From Flectobacillus sp. BAB-3569 (GTDB lineage Bacteria; Bacteroidota; Bacteroidia; Cytophagales; Spirosomataceae), in assembly GCF_002270355.1 (NCBI RefSeq), contig NZ_NJFZ01000005.1, forward strand, positions 433,501-497,500: 64,000 bases of DNA, given 5' to 3'. Numbering within the stretch: position 1 is the stretch's first letter; each line of letters begins with the position of its first letter. This document shows, piece by piece, positions 9,004 to 19,229 of the stretch. The translations under genes were made by a program, and so were the position numbers. The notes below the pieces were generated by a model. It saw only the letters and a list, made by a program, of their open reading frames with translations. It ran no database searches and had not been told where the DNA came from.

Positions 9004-12000
9004 ATGTCATTCAAAAAAAATAGAAAATTAAATAGCGACTTCCAGAGAGTAACAATCTCGTTGGCATCGCCAGAGTCAATTCTTGAAGGTTCGCATGGTG
9101 AGGTTACTCAACCTGAAACCATCAACTATAGGACTTACAAACCAGAAATGGGTGGTTTGTTCTGCGAGCGTATCTTCGGTCCAACGAAAGACTGGGAATG
9201 TCACTGTGGAAAATATAAGCGTATTCGCTATAAAGGTATCATCTGTGACCGTTGTGGTGTAGAGGTTACTGAGAAAAAAGTACGTCGTGAGCGTATGGGG
9301 CACATCGAATTGGTGGTTCCTGTAGCGCACATCTGGTACTTCCGTAGTTTGCCTAACAAAATTGGTTATTTGTTAGGTCTTTCTACTAAAAAATTGGATC
9401 AAGTTATCTATTACGAAAGATATGTGGTAGTTCAACCTGGTATCAAAGAGGAAGATGGTGTTAACAAAATGGACTTCTTAACAGAAGACGAATATTTGGA
9501 CATTATCGACAAATTACCTCGCGAAAACCAATTGCTTCCTGACGAAGATCCTCAAAAATTCATCGCTAAGATGGGTGCAGAGGCACTTGAAATGTTGTTG
9601 AAACGTACTGCGTTAGATGACCTTTCTTATAGCCTTCGTCACTCGGCTGCTAACGATACTTCTCAACAACGTAAGGCTGAAGCTTTGAAACGTTTGAAAG
9701 TAGTTGAAGCATTCCGTGAAGCGGGTACTCGTATCGAGAACAAACCAGAATGGATGGTAATTAAAATGGTTCCAGTAATTCCACCAGAGTTACGTCCATT
9801 AGTGCCTCTTGATGGTGGTCGTTTTGCAACTTCCGATTTGAACGATCTTTACCGTCGTGTAATTATTCGTAACAACCGTTTGAAACGTTTGATCGAAATC
9901 AAAGCTCCTGAAGTAATCTTACGTAACGAAAAACGTATGCTTCAAGAAGCTGTTGACTCATTGTTTGACAACTCACGTAAAGTTAACGCTGTTCGTTCTG
10001 AAGGTAACCGTGCTTTGAAATCTCTTTCTGATATGTTGAAAGGTAAGCAAGGTCGTTTCCGTCAAAACTTGTTAGGTAAACGTGTTGACTACTCTGGTCG
10101 TTCGGTAATTGTAGTAGGTCCAGAATTGAAGATGCACGAGTGTGGTTTGCCAAAAGATATGGCTGCCGAGCTATTCAAGCCATTTGTTATTCGCAAATTG
10201 ATTGAGCGTGGTATCGTTAAAACGGTAAAATCTGCTAAGAAAATCGTTGATAGAAAAGACCCTGTGGTTTGGGATATTTTGGAAAACGTAATGAAAGGAC
10301 ACCCTGTTCTTCTTAACCGTGCTCCAACTCTCCACCGTTTGGGTATCCAAGCATTCCAACCTAAGTTGATCGAAGGTAAAGCTATCCAATTACACCCATT
10401 GACTTGTACGGCCTTCAACGCCGACTTTGATGGTGACCAGATGGCGGTACACGTTCCACTAGGTCAAGAGGCTATCCTTGAGGCATCATTATTGATGTTG
10501 GCTTCGCACAACATCTTGAACCCTGCCAATGGTGCTCCTATTACTGTACCTTCACAAGACATGGTTCTTGGTTTGTACTACGTAACAAAAGGACGTAGAC
10601 ATACACCAGAGTACCCAATCCTAGGTGAAGGAATGAAATTCTACGGCTTTGAAGAAGTAGTAATTGGTATGAACGAAGGTAGAGTTTCGAAACATGCTAA
10701 TATCGAAGTAAAAGCTAAGGTTCGTAAAGAAGACGGTACATTGGTTGAGGAAATGGTGAAAACTGTTGCTGGTCGTGTATTGTTCAACCTTTGTGTTCCT
10801 GAAGAAGTAGGATATATCAATGAATTGTTGACTAAGAAAAAATTGCAACAAATCATTTCTCAGGTATTCAAAATTTCAGGAGTAGCTCGTACAGCTAAAT
10901 TCTTGGATGATATTAAGGAATTAGGTTACCAAATGGCCTTCAAAGGTGGTCTTTCAATGGGTATCGGTGATATTATCGTACCAGAAGAAAAGGCTGATTT
11001 GATTACTAAAGCTACTGAAGATGTAGCATCTGTAACAGATAACTACTTGATGGGTCTTATTACCGATAACGAGCGTTACAACGCAGTTATTGATATTTGG
11101 ACGAAAGTAAACTCGAAAATCACGGATACGTTGATGAAGCAAATGGAAAATGACCAGCAAGGCTTCAACGCGATCTTTATGATGATGCACTCTGGTGCAC
11201 GTGGTTCTCGTGAGCAGATTCGTCAGTTAGGTGGTATGCGTGGTTTGATGGCAAAACCTCAAAAGAACTTACAAGGTTCGGTAGGTGAAATCATCGAAAA
11301 CCCAATCCTTTCTAACTTTAAAGAAGGTCTTGACGTACTTGAGTACTTTATCTCAACGCACGGTGCTCGTAAAGGTCTTGCCGATACAGCCTTGAAAACG
11401 GCCGATGCTGGTTACTTGACTCGTCGTTTGCATGACGTTGCTCAAGATGTTATTGTAAACGAAGAAGATTGTGGTACATTGCGTGGTATCCAAATCGCTG
11501 CGTTGAAAGATAACGAAGAAATCATCGAACCACTTTCTGAGCGTATCTTAGGTCGTGTGTCTATCCACGATGTACACGATCCTGTTACTGGAGATTTGTT
11601 GATTCCTGCAGGTGAAGAAATCACTGAAGAGATGGCAACAAGTGTAGATGATACGGCTATCGATTCTATCGAGATACGTTCAGTATTAACTTGTGAAACT
11701 CGAAATGGTGTTTGTGCTAAGTGTTATGGACGTAACCTTTCAACAGGTCGTATGGTAAGTATTGGTGAAGCTGTAGGTGTAATTGCATCTCAGTCAATCG
11801 GTGAGCCAGGTACACAGTTGACACTTCGTACATTCCACGTTGGGGGTACTGCACAAAACGTAACCCTTGATGCGACGATTAAAGCGAAATTTGATGGTAT
11901 CATCCGTTTCGAAGAGATGCGTACTGTAGCCTCTGTAGATCCAGAAGGAAATCCAGTAGAAATCGTAATGGGTCGTTCGGGTGAGGTTCAAATTGTGAAT

Positions 12001-13332
12001 CCAGCTACTAACCAAGTTTATATCACCAACAACGTTCCGTATGGTGCTTACTTGCGTGTGAAAGATGGACAAACGATTACTAAAGGTGCAGAAATTTGTG
12101 CTTGGGATCCATACAACGCCGTAATCCTTTCTGAAGCAGATGGTATTGCAAGATTCGACTCAATCGAAGAAAATATCACTTATAAGGAAGAAGCCGATGA
12201 GCAAACTGGTTTGAGAGAAAAAGTTATCATCGAATCTAAGGATAAAACGAAGAACCCTTCAATCGTAATTGTTAACAAAAATGGTGAAGAAACTTCATTC
12301 AACGTACCTGTAGCTGCTCGTCTTTCTGTTGATAACGGTGCAGTAATTAAACCAGGTCAGATTCTTGCTAAGATTCCTCGTGCAGCTGGTAAAACTCGTG
12401 ACATTACGGGTGGTCTTCCACGTGTAACCGAGTTGTTCGAAGCTCGTAATCCATCTAACCCTGCCGTAGTTTCTGAAATCGACGGTGTAATTACATTAGG
12501 TGGTATCAAACGTGGTAACCGTGAAATCTATGTGAAAGCTAAAGATGGTGCTGAACGTAAATACTTAGTTCCACTTTCGAAACACATCCTTGTACAAAAC
12601 AATGACTTTGTTCGTGCAGGTGTGCCTCTTTCAGATGGAGCAATTACGCCATCAGATATTTTGGCTATCAAAGGACCAACAGCGGTACAAGAATACTTAG
12701 TAAACGAGATTCAGGACGTTTACCGTTTGCAAGGTGTAAAAATCAACGATAAACACATCGAATGTATCGTTCGTCAGATGATGCAAAAAGTTGAAATCGT
12801 TGATTCTGGAGATACCATGTTCTTGAACAACCAGAATGTAGATCGTTTTGCAGTTCGTTTGGCAAATGATGATATTCTTGACAAGAAAGTTGTTGTAGAC
12901 GCAGGTGACTCTGACAAAATGAAGGTTGGTATGATTGTAACGACTCGTGCGTTGCGTGATGAAAACTCTTCATTGAAACGTCGTGACTTACGTAAAGTAG
13001 AGGTTCGTGACGCTCAACCAGCGGTATCTCAACCGAACTTGCAAGGTATTACTCAGGCGTCATTGGGTACTGAATCATTTATCTCGGCTGCGTCATTCCA
13101 AGAAACAACGAAAGTATTATCTGAAGCTTCTATCAGAGCGAAATCAGATGGCTTAGATGGCTTAAAAGAAAACGTAATCGTAGGTCACTTGATTCCAGCA
13201 GGTACAGGTGTTCGCAAATACCAAGATTATATCATTACTTCGAAAGAAGAGTTACAACAAATCGAAACAGCTAAAGAACAGCAAGCTCAACAAAAAGTGG
13301 GTGGCTATCGTAAAGCTCGTTGGATTGTTTAG
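9004..13332 (+). CDS. rpoC: DNA-directed RNA polymerase subunit beta'
   Basis: RNA polymerase beta' subunit (1442 aa, normal for Bacteroidota). The N-terminal zinc finger ([20 protein letters not shown], about residues 66-85), the catalytic [12 protein letters not shown] triad near residue 475 and the C-terminal zinc site ([13 protein letters not shown], about 899-911) are intact. So are the bridge/trigger regions ([19 protein letters not shown]). It is separated from rpoB by 1.8 kb containing a membrane-protein gene. It ends in a strong terminator. Codon use is strongly optimised. Confidence 0.98.
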   Translation: MSFKKNRKLNSDFQRVTISLASPESILEGSHGEVTQPETINYRTYKPEMGGLFCERIFGPTKDWECHCGKYKRIRYKGIICDRCGVEVTEKKVRRERMGHIELVVPVAHIWYFRSLPNKIGYLLGLSTKKLDQVIYYERYVVVQPGIKEEDGVNKMDFLTEDEYLDIIDKLPRENQLLPDEDPQKFIAKMGAEALEMLLKRTALDDLSYSLRHSAANDTSQQRKAEALKRLKVVEAFREAGTRIENKPEWMVIKMVPVIPPELRPLVPLDGGRFATSDLNDLYRRVIIRNNRLKRLIEIKAPEVILRNEKRMLQEAVDSLFDNSRKVNAVRSEGNRALKSLSDMLKGKQGRFRQNLLGKRVDYSGRSVIVVGPELKMHECGLPKDMAAELFKPFVIRKLIERGIVKTVKSAKKIVDRKDPVVWDILENVMKGHPVLLNRAPTLHRLGIQAFQPKLIEGKAIQLHPLTCTAFNADFDGDQMAVHVPLGQEAILEASLLMLASHNILNPANGAPITVPSQDMVLGLYYVTKGRRHTPEYPILGEGMKFYGFEEVVIGMNEGRVSKHANIEVKAKVRKEDGTLVEEMVKTVAGRVLFNLCVPEEVGYINELLTKKKLQQIISQVFKISGVARTAKFLDDIKELGYQMAFKGGLSMGIGDIIVPEEKADLITKATEDVASVTDNYLMGLITDNERYNAVIDIWTKVNSKITDTLMKQMENDQQGFNAIFMMMHSGARGSREQIRQLGGMRGLMAKPQKNLQGSVGEIIENPILSNFKEGLDVLEYFISTHGARKGLADTALKTADAGYLTRRLHDVAQDVIVNEEDCGTLRGIQIAALKDNEEIIEPLSERILGRVSIHDVHDPVTGDLLIPAGEEITEEMATSVDDTAIDSIEIRSVLTCETRNGVCAKCYGRNLSTGRMVSIGEAVGVIASQSIGEPGTQLTLRTFHVGGTAQNVTLDATIKAKFDGIIRFEEMRTVASVDPEGNPVEIVMGRSGEVQIVNPATNQVYITNNVPYGAYLRVKDGQTITKGAEICAWDPYNAVILSEADGIARFDSIEENITYKEEADEQTGLREKVIIESKDKTKNPSIVIVNKNGEETSFNVPVAARLSVDNGAVIKPGQILAKIPRAAGKTRDITGGLPRVTELFEARNPSNPAVVSEIDGVITLGGIKRGNREIYVKAKDGAERKYLVPLSKHILVQNNDFVRAGVPLSDGAITPSDILAIKGPTAVQEYLVNEIQDVYRLQGVKINDKHIECIVRQMMQKVEIVDSGDTMFLNNQNVDRFAVRLANDDILDKKVVVDAGDSDKMKVGMIVTTRALRDENSSLKRRDLRKVEVRDAQPAVSQPNLQGITQASLGTESFISAASFQETTKVLSEASIRAKSDGLDGLKENVIVGHLIPAGTGVRKYQDYIITSKEELQQIETAKEQQAQQKVGGYRKARWIV

Positions 13333-13358
13333 TACCAACTTCTTTTTGAATATATTTT

Positions 13359-13400
13359 CAAAGGCTCTTAGATTCAGTTCTAAGGGCCTTTGGCTTTTTT
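13359..13400 (+). terminator. Rho-independent terminator after rpoC
   Basis: A 14-bp stem (13359-13372 with 13379-13392, one G-U) with a 6-nt loop is followed by GCTTTTTT. It closes the rpoB-rpoC unit. Confidence 0.92.
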
Positions 13401-13666
13401 GATGAAAAATATCAAAATCTCAAATAGAATATATGTTGATTTTATGACAGTAAGTGTTTGCTATACAGGATTTTAAAGTATAATTTCCGTGGGGTATTTT
13501 TGACTGTTTTTCTTTTAAAAAATGTGTATTTCTTGATTTGAATGACTTTAAAATACCTTAATTAGCATGATTTTTTCAAAAGAAAAACTTTAATTAAAAG
13601 CTGGAATAATTGAATAGGTAATGTTTTTGATTAAATTTGAAAATCAAACTTTTACGTTTTTAAACT
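13401..13666. other. AT-rich gap before the DUF3467 gene
   Basis: No gene is seen. A possible promoter for the next gene is TTTG at 13457-13460, 20 bp, then TAATTTCC at 13481-13488. It departs from TAnnTTTG at the last positions, so it is weak. Confidence 0.4.
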
Positions 13667-13987
13667 ATGGCAAATCAACAAGACGAAACACAAATTAATG
13701 TAGAGCTTACAGAGGAAATGGCTGAAGGCGAGTACGTAAACCTTGCAATGATTGCACATTCACAAAGTGAATTTGTAATTGATTTTATTAAAATGATGCC
13801 AGGATTACCCAAAGCACGTGTAAAATCACGGGTAATAATGACACCTGATCATGCTTACAGATTATTAAATGCATTGAAAGATAACATCGCAAAATATGAG
13901 GATGCTTATGGTAGTATTTCTGATGAGAAAGGCGCTATTGGTTTCCAATTCCCAACAAATTATAGTGGTCCAGTCGGAGAGGCATAA
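13667..13987 (+). CDS. DUF3467 domain protein
   Basis: Small acidic soluble protein (106 aa) of the DUF3467 family, which has no established function. The family pattern is visible: a short acidic N-terminus, INVELTEEMAEGEYVNLAMI, then HSQSEFVIDFIKMMPG and the strand-turn VKSRVIMTPDHAYRLLNALKDN. The C-terminus is Gly/Pro-rich. No membrane segment or signal is visible. In many Bacteroidota this gene sits directly after rpoC, as here. It has its own gap after the rpoC terminator, so a separate promoter is likely. The start ATG 13667 fits family length. Confidence 0.85.
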   Translation: MANQQDETQINVELTEEMAEGEYVNLAMIAHSQSEFVIDFIKMMPGLPKARVKSRVIMTPDHAYRLLNALKDNIAKYEDAYGSISDEKGAIGFQFPTNYSGPVGEA

Positions 13988-14080
13988 TCTGAGATTTGAC
14001 CAGTTACTATGAAAATTTAATCCTATATGCTTGGTAAATCTATCGGGTTTGAGCCAATTGATAGATATAATAACAAATGA

Positions 14081-14217
14081 GTTTATTCTACAGATTATTT
14101 AACTCATACCCGAGAGCACCAAGTTCCTTCCTGTAGTACACGCATTTTCCAACCTAATGGTTTGGGACACATCAACATCCTTAAGAAATAATATCTCTAA
14201 AATAGAGTAGAATAAAC
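14081..14217. repeat. Perfect 11-bp inverted repeat spanning the uxaB leader region
   Basis: GTTTATTCTAC (14081-14091) is the exact reverse complement of 14207-14217. The 115-nt interior contains a local hairpin CTCTA/TAGAG (14195-14207) that would compete with the long-range pairing. It lies 55 bp upstream of uxaB and could be a structured leader, but I do not recognise a known riboswitch class. Confidence 0.4.
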
Positions 14218-14271
14218 CCCTTATTTTACTTTCTAGTCAAGTATGTATTTACAAATTATATTCGTTGTGTG

Positions 14272-15723
14272 ATGGATCTTAAACTAACCAAGTCATTTTT
14301 GTCGACAGCTACTGCCCAATTTAAAGGACAAGTACAAGTGCCTGATGAAACGCTATTCTCTTTACCTGAAAAAGTATTACAGTTTGGTACAGGCGTATTA
14401 TTAAGAGGCTTATGCGATTATTTTATCGATAAAGCCAACAAACAAGGTGTTTTCAACGGAAGAATCGTTGTGGTAAAATCTACCGATAAAGGTGATGCCG
14501 ATGCCTTTAATGAACAAGATGGCTTATATACTCACTGTATAAAAGGCTTAGAAAATGGCAAGTTGATTGAAGAAACAATCATCAATAGTGCTATTTCTCG
14601 TACCTTATCAGCTCGTAACGAATGGAGTGCTATTTTGGAATGCGCACGCAACCCTGAAATGCAAATTATTATTTCGAACACAACGGAGGTAGGTATTGCA
14701 TTACTTGAATCAGACAAGGTTACGTCGACACCACCGCAATCTTTTCCAGTAAAATTATTGGCATTCTTGTATGAAAGATGGAAACACTTTGGTGGTTCTG
14801 CTGAAAGCGGAATGGTGATTGTTCCGACAGAGTTGATTGTTGGTAATGGTGATAAATTACAAGAAATCGTTTTAGAACAAGCTCACCGCAATGCACTTGA
14901 GCCTGAGTTTATAGAGTGGATAGATACGCATAATCGCTTTTGTAATTCATTGGTGGATAGAATTGTACCAGGAAAGCCAGAAAATGCAACCGAAATCCTG
15001 CAAAAGTTAGGTTATCAAGATGACCTAGTAATCATGTCTGAAGTGTATCGCTTGTGGGCGATTCAAGGCGATGAGCACGTTCGTAAGGTATTGAGTTTTG
15101 CTCAAGTCGATGAAGGTGTTATTATTGAAAAAGACATTGAAATTTATCGTGAGTTAAAACTTCGCTTGCTCAATGGTACACACACGCTTATGTGTGGGAT
15201 GGCGTATTTGTTAGGTTTTAAATACGTAAAAGACGTTATGGCTAATGGCTATATGAGTCGTATTATTACCAATCTGATGTTAGGTGAGTTGTCGTTGGCG
15301 ATTCCATACAAAGTAGATTCAAAGACAGCAGATCGTTTTGGTCGTATGGTTTTGGATCGTTTCCGTAATCCATATATCAATCATAAGTTGTTGGATATTA
15401 CGGTACAATATTCTGCTAAAATGCGTATGCGTAATGTACCAATCTTGATGGAGTATTACCGTGAATTTGGTCGTGCGCCAGAGCTATTTGCTATGGGTTT
15501 TGCTGCTTATTTGCAGTTTATGCATGCTGTAAAAGAGGTAAATGGCAACTATTACGGAGAATGTAACGGTGAGCATTATCAGATTAACTGTAACTATGCA
15601 TCTTATTTCTACGAAGCTTGGGACAATTTTGATTTGCACAAAGTATTATCTAACCGTAGTCTTTGGGGCGAAGATTTGACTCAACTAGCAGGCTTTGAAG
15701 AATCAGTATCTAAATACTTGTAA
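14272..15723 (+). CDS. uxaB: Tagaturonate reductase (altronate oxidoreductase)
   Basis: NADH-dependent reductase of the mannitol dehydrogenase superfamily that reduces tagaturonate to altronate in galacturonate breakdown. The N-terminal Rossmann region reads LQFGTGVLLRGLCDYFIDKA, followed by RIVVVKST. The middle contains ISNTTEVGI and the C-terminal domain starts near VPGKPENATEI, with the catalytic region LRLLNGTHTLMCG (about residues 302-314). I use ATG 14272 (483 aa) rather than the overlapping GTG 14269. It is followed by a terminator, then KDG kinase. Mannonate dehydratase is 3.5 kb further on. The related fructuronate reductase reaction is an alternative. Confidence 0.85.
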   Translation: MDLKLTKSFLSTATAQFKGQVQVPDETLFSLPEKVLQFGTGVLLRGLCDYFIDKANKQGVFNGRIVVVKSTDKGDADAFNEQDGLYTHCIKGLENGKLIEETIINSAISRTLSARNEWSAILECARNPEMQIIISNTTEVGIALLESDKVTSTPPQSFPVKLLAFLYERWKHFGGSAESGMVIVPTELIVGNGDKLQEIVLEQAHRNALEPEFIEWIDTHNRFCNSLVDRIVPGKPENATEILQKLGYQDDLVIMSEVYRLWAIQGDEHVRKVLSFAQVDEGVIIEKDIEIYRELKLRLLNGTHTLMCGMAYLLGFKYVKDVMANGYMSRIITNLMLGELSLAIPYKVDSKTADRFGRMVLDRFRNPYINHKLLDITVQYSAKMRMRNVPILMEYYREFGRAPELFAMGFAAYLQFMHAVKEVNGNYYGECNGEHYQINCNYASYFYEAWDNFDLHKVLSNRSLWGEDLTQLAGFEESVSKYL

Positions 15724-15757
15724 GTACTGTTTGTTTATCATACTATTAAAATAAAAG

Positions 15758-15795
15758 AGGCGTTCTATCTCATCAAGAGTTTAGAACGCCTTTTT
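15758..15795 (+). terminator. Rho-independent terminator after uxaB
   Basis: AGGCGTTCTA (15758-15767) pairs perfectly with 15782-15791, and T residues follow. Confidence 0.9.
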
Positions 15796-15878
15796 ACATT
15801 CCTAAAAATAAGATTTCTGAAACGTATTTGTTATCTTTCGGAAAGCTATGTCTAATAACCATTAAGGAATCTGGAATC

Positions 15879-16886
15879 ATGAAAAAAGTAATCACCTTTG
15901 GCGAAGTTTTAATGAGATTAACTACGCCTAATTTTGCAAGGTTTTCACAGTCAGACGCTTTCAATATCAACTTTGGTGGTGGCGAGGCCAATGTGTCATC
16001 TTCTCTTGCAATTATGGGTATTCCTGCAAGTCATGTAACAGTTTTTCCTGATAATGACCTTGGCTATGCTGCTCGTACCACCTATCTCAAATACGGTGTT
16101 GGTACTGAGTTTATGCAAATGAAAGGAAATCGTTTAGGGATCTATTTTGTAGAAAATGGTGCCGCTATGCGCCCATCGAAAGTAATATACGACCGTTTTG
16201 ATTCTGCTTTTGCACTATTAAATCCTGCTGATTTTGATTGGGAAACAATCTTTGCTGATGCACAATGGTTTCACTTTACAGGAATATCTCCTGCTATATC
16301 TGCCTCGGCTGCTGAAGCGTGCTTACAGGCTGTCAAGGTAGCTCGTCGGATGGGTTTGACTATTTCAGCCGATGTTGGTTATCGTAAAAATCTTTGGCAG
16401 TGGGGTAAAAAGCCAAGTGAGGTAATGCCAGAGCTAATCGCGCATTGCGATGTGATTATTTGTAGCAAAGGCGATGCCAATGATATGTTTGGGATTACGC
16501 CAAATGATGAAAAGGGTAGTTTTAAATCTATTTGTCAGCAGATTTTAACCCAATTTCCTCAAGCAAAATTTGTGTTGAATACCAAAAGAGGTCAAATTTC
16601 AGCTTCGCATAATACCCTTTCGGGGCAATGTTGGAATGGTACCGAAATGATCAAAACAAAAACTATCGATATACCGAATATTGTAGATCGAATCGGCGGT
16701 GGCGACGCCTTTATGGCAGGTTTTATTTATGCTTATATTACATTTCAAGATATTCAAAAAGCATTAGAGTATGGTGTGGCAGCCTCAGCCTTGAAACATA
16801 CGGTGGAAGGTGATTTTAATTTGGCTACTTTACAAGAAATTGAAATGGTGGTCAAAGGCGATGTGAGTGGTAAACTCAAGCGCTAA
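15879..16886 (+). CDS. kdgK: 2-keto-3-deoxygluconate kinase (PfkB family)
   Basis: PfkB/ribokinase-family sugar kinase, probably phosphorylating 2-keto-3-deoxygluconate (KDG), the product shared by the galacturonate and glucuronate branches. The N-terminal motif VITFGEVLMRLTTP and GGGEANVSSSLAIMG are typical of KDG kinases. The C-terminal active site DRIGGGDAFMAGF (about residues 270-282) holds the catalytic Asp and anion hole. I choose ATG 15879 (335 aa). An upstream TTG at 15828 would add a non-homologous extension. The stop overlaps that of the convergent regulator gene by 4 nt. Substrate assignment rests on similarity of the N-terminus and the flanking uxaB/uxuA. Confidence 0.85.
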   Translation: MKKVITFGEVLMRLTTPNFARFSQSDAFNINFGGGEANVSSSLAIMGIPASHVTVFPDNDLGYAARTTYLKYGVGTEFMQMKGNRLGIYFVENGAAMRPSKVIYDRFDSAFALLNPADFDWETIFADAQWFHFTGISPAISASAAEACLQAVKVARRMGLTISADVGYRKNLWQWGKKPSEVMPELIAHCDVIICSKGDANDMFGITPNDEKGSFKSICQQILTQFPQAKFVLNTKRGQISASHNTLSGQCWNGTEMIKTKTIDIPNIVDRIGGGDAFMAGFIYAYITFQDIQKALEYGVAASALKHTVEGDFNLATLQEIEMVVKGDVSGKLKR

Positions 16887-18334
16887 TCAGTCATTATTTT
16901 TTTTAGAATTGACATAGATTCTTCAATCTCAGAAAGATTCATAGAGGCAAAACCAATTCTACAGGCATTTAAAGGCTTATATGCGCCTCCATTTGGCAAG
17001 TATAAGCCTTTTTTATGGGCTTTATCCGATAATAACGCTAAAGGATATTTTTCCGAGAACTTCATCCAGATTGCCATTCCACCTTGCGGTTTTTCGAAGG
17101 AGACTTTTTCTCCAAGCTCTTTTTCAAATAACTCACAGGTAAAATCTCGACGCACACGATATTCTTTGAGCGCCTTGGTTACGTGGCGTCGGAGTGTGCC
17201 ATTTTCCAATAAGTCAGCCAAGCATGCTTCAAGGATAGTATCTCCTTGTCGGTCAATAATTCGTCTTATTTTACCTAATTCTTCTATAGTTTCGGGGTTA
17301 GCAACTACATATCCGACTCTAAAAGTTGGTGCTATTAACTTAGTAAACGAACCAATATAAATAACTCTTCCATGTGTATTAGCACTTGCCAATGGTAACA
17401 CTGGGCGATTGGCATAATGAAAATCATAATCATAGTCATCTTCGATAATCCAAAAATGATACGTTTCAGCGAGTTGTAATAAATGCAAACGACGTTCAGG
17501 TTTGAGCGTAACGGTAGTTGGATGATAATGGTGTGAGGTAACATATACCATCCGAATTGGCTGCTTCTGACAGAGTTTTTCTAAGGCAAAAGTATCCAGC
17601 CCATCTTCATCCACAGGGATTGTCATCACTGTAGCCCCAAAATGCTCAAAAGTTAAGTTGGTTGCTTGATAACTCAGCTCACCAACCACAACCAAGTCGC
17701 CTGAACGGATAAAAGCATGAGCCACCAAATAAATTCCCATTTGACTTCCTCGTGTGCTTAGGATATGTTCGGCAGTGACGGAAAGCCCTCGGGTTTGATT
17801 GAGTAATGCTGCCAAATTTTCTCGAAAACGGCGTAATCCATAAACCTCTGTATAATTTAATAGAGCTGGTTCTGCGTAGTTGATATAATGTGCATAACGT
17901 TTGGCCAATGCCTCTCGAGGCGCCAAACGTGGATCGGGCAAGCCATCGTTGAAGGCAAGACGATGTTGAATTAATTTAGGTAAAAATAATCCCGAAGCTC
18001 GGTTGGTCAGGATACTATCCTTTTCGCTCGCTTCACTTATTTGAGTAGAAATAAATCCTTTTGCTTGAACAATTGGAAGTTGATTACTCACAAAAACGCC
18101 CCTTTTCGGTAAGATTTCAATCCATCCTTGCGATTGTATCTCTTCATAAGCCTGAATTACTGTTTGACGATTTATTTCTAATAATTCAGCCAATGGTCGA
18201 GAACCCAAAAGTTTATATCCTTTTGGAATAATACCACTTTGAATATGCTGAATAAAAGCATTGGCAAGCTGTACATACAAAGGCACAGCCGAACTGCGCT
18301 CTAACACCAAAATTGATTTATATGGAATTTGCAT
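16883..18334 (-). CDS. MocR/PdxR-type GntR-aminotransferase transcription regulator
   Basis: A regulator of 483 aa with an N-terminal GntR winged helix (PLYVQLANAFIQHIQSG, then LAELLEINRQTVIQAYEEIQ, about residues 17-75). A fold-type I aminotransferase-like domain that binds pyridoxal phosphate follows. The PLP lysine lies in YIGSFTKLIAPTFRVGY (about residues 306-322), with the upstream acidic pair in WIIEDDYDYDF. It is transcribed divergently from a pyridoxamine-phosphate-oxidase-fold gene across a 111-bp shared region, a pairing commonly seen for MocR regulators. This suggests it controls that neighbour, or vitamin B6 or amine metabolism, rather than the adjoining hexuronate genes. The 3' end overlaps kdgK. 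Confidence 0.9.
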   Translation of the reverse strand: MQIPYKSILVLERSSAVPLYVQLANAFIQHIQSGIIPKGYKLLGSRPLAELLEINRQTVIQAYEEIQSQGWIEILPKRGVFVSNQLPIVQAKGFISTQISEASEKDSILTNRASGLFLPKLIQHRLAFNDGLPDPRLAPREALAKRYAHYINYAEPALLNYTEVYGLRRFRENLAALLNQTRGLSVTAEHILSTRGSQMGIYLVAHAFIRSGDLVVVGELSYQATNLTFEHFGATVMTIPVDEDGLDTFALEKLCQKQPIRMVYVTSHHYHPTTVTLKPERRLHLLQLAETYHFWIIEDDYDYDFHYANRPVLPLASANTHGRVIYIGSFTKLIAPTFRVGYVVANPETIEELGKIRRIIDRQGDTILEACLADLLENGTLRRHVTKALKEYRVRRDFTCELFEKELGEKVSFEKPQGGMAIWMKFSEKYPLALLSDKAHKKGLYLPNGGAYKPLNACRIGFASMNLSEIEESMSILKKIMTD

Positions 18335-18445
18335 CTGGACTGTTTTTCTATTTATAACTGGACTAATAAACTAAGCCAGTAAAGATAGAAATTTGTAATA
18401 TGATTTATCAACATATCTGTTAACAATCCACATTTACAATAACTT

Positions 18446-19090
18446 ATGGAAGAGGTTAATTTAAAACCAAGTCGATTAGCAAAAAGAGCTAGCTATGACT
18501 CCAATCAAATTTACAGTATCCTCGACGAAGGATTGGTTTGTCAAGTAGCTTACGTAGAAAATGGCAAACCAATGATGATACCAACAGGATATTGTCGAAT
18601 AGGGAATAAACTCTATATTCATGGCTCGGTTGGGAGTCATTTTATGCGCAGTCTCGCAGATGGTCGAGACGTTTGTATCTCTATTTCTTTGTTGGATGGT
18701 TTAGTGCTAGCTCGCTCAGCTTTTCACCATTCGGTCAATTATCGCTCTGTGGTGGTATTTGCACAAGCCGAACTTATCACCGATGAACAAGAGGCATGGG
18801 ATGCTTTAGAAGCTTTTACCGAACACGTCATCAAAGGTCGCTGGGCAGAAGTTCGTGAGCCAGATGCATCCGAAATGAAGAAAACAATGGTTTTAGCGTT
18901 TTCATTGGAAAAAGCTTCGGCTAAAGTACGAGTGGGTAATCCAAGCGAGGATGAGGAAGATTATGAGTTACCAGTTTGGGCAGGAGTTTTACCATTAAAG
19001 CAAGTTGCGCAAGCCCCAATTACAGATCCACTTATGCGTCATCAAACACCAGTGCCTGATTATGTAGCAAATTATTCTCGTGAAAAATAA
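18446..19090 (+). CDS. Pyridoxamine 5'-phosphate oxidase-fold flavoprotein
   Basis: Soluble 214-aa protein of the split-barrel FMN-binding fold (PNPOx-like, group including NimA/HugZ relatives). Visible features are the N-terminal KRASYDSNQIYSILDEGLVC, the barrel strands VAYVENGKPMMIPTGY and RIGNKLYIHGS, and SHFMRSLADGRDVCISISLL, which matches the FMN phosphate region. A C-terminal extension has EVREPDASEMKKTMVLAFSL. It is transcribed divergently from the MocR-type regulator and is followed by its own terminator. The specific substrate is unknown. It may be a flavin reductase or an oxidase rather than a true PdxH. Confidence 0.8.
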   Translation: MEEVNLKPSRLAKRASYDSNQIYSILDEGLVCQVAYVENGKPMMIPTGYCRIGNKLYIHGSVGSHFMRSLADGRDVCISISLLDGLVLARSAFHHSVNYRSVVVFAQAELITDEQEAWDALEAFTEHVIKGRWAEVREPDASEMKKTMVLAFSLEKASAKVRVGNPSEDEEDYELPVWAGVLPLKQVAQAPITDPLMRHQTPVPDYVANYSREK

Positions 19091-19110
19091 GCTTTAATCT
19101 CTAAATCATA

Positions 19111-19133
19111 GGGGGCAACTTGTTGCCCTCTTT
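19111..19133 (+). terminator. Rho-independent terminator
   Basis: GGGCAAC (19113-19119) pairs with GTTGCCC (19122-19128), followed by TCTTT. Confidence 0.75.
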
Positions 19134-19229
19134 CCTATTCTTTAAATCTTTCTTGGGAATGATTGGGTAAAAAAAACAAAGATTGCCTTTATAAATTAAT
19201 CGCATCTTTTCATCCTAATCAATCTTAAA

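Noticed and set aside
15820..15840. TATCTTTC box and TTG start at 15828 for kdgK
   Set aside because: The -7 box ends in C instead of G, and the extension from 15828 is not conserved in KDG kinases. ATG 15879 is used.
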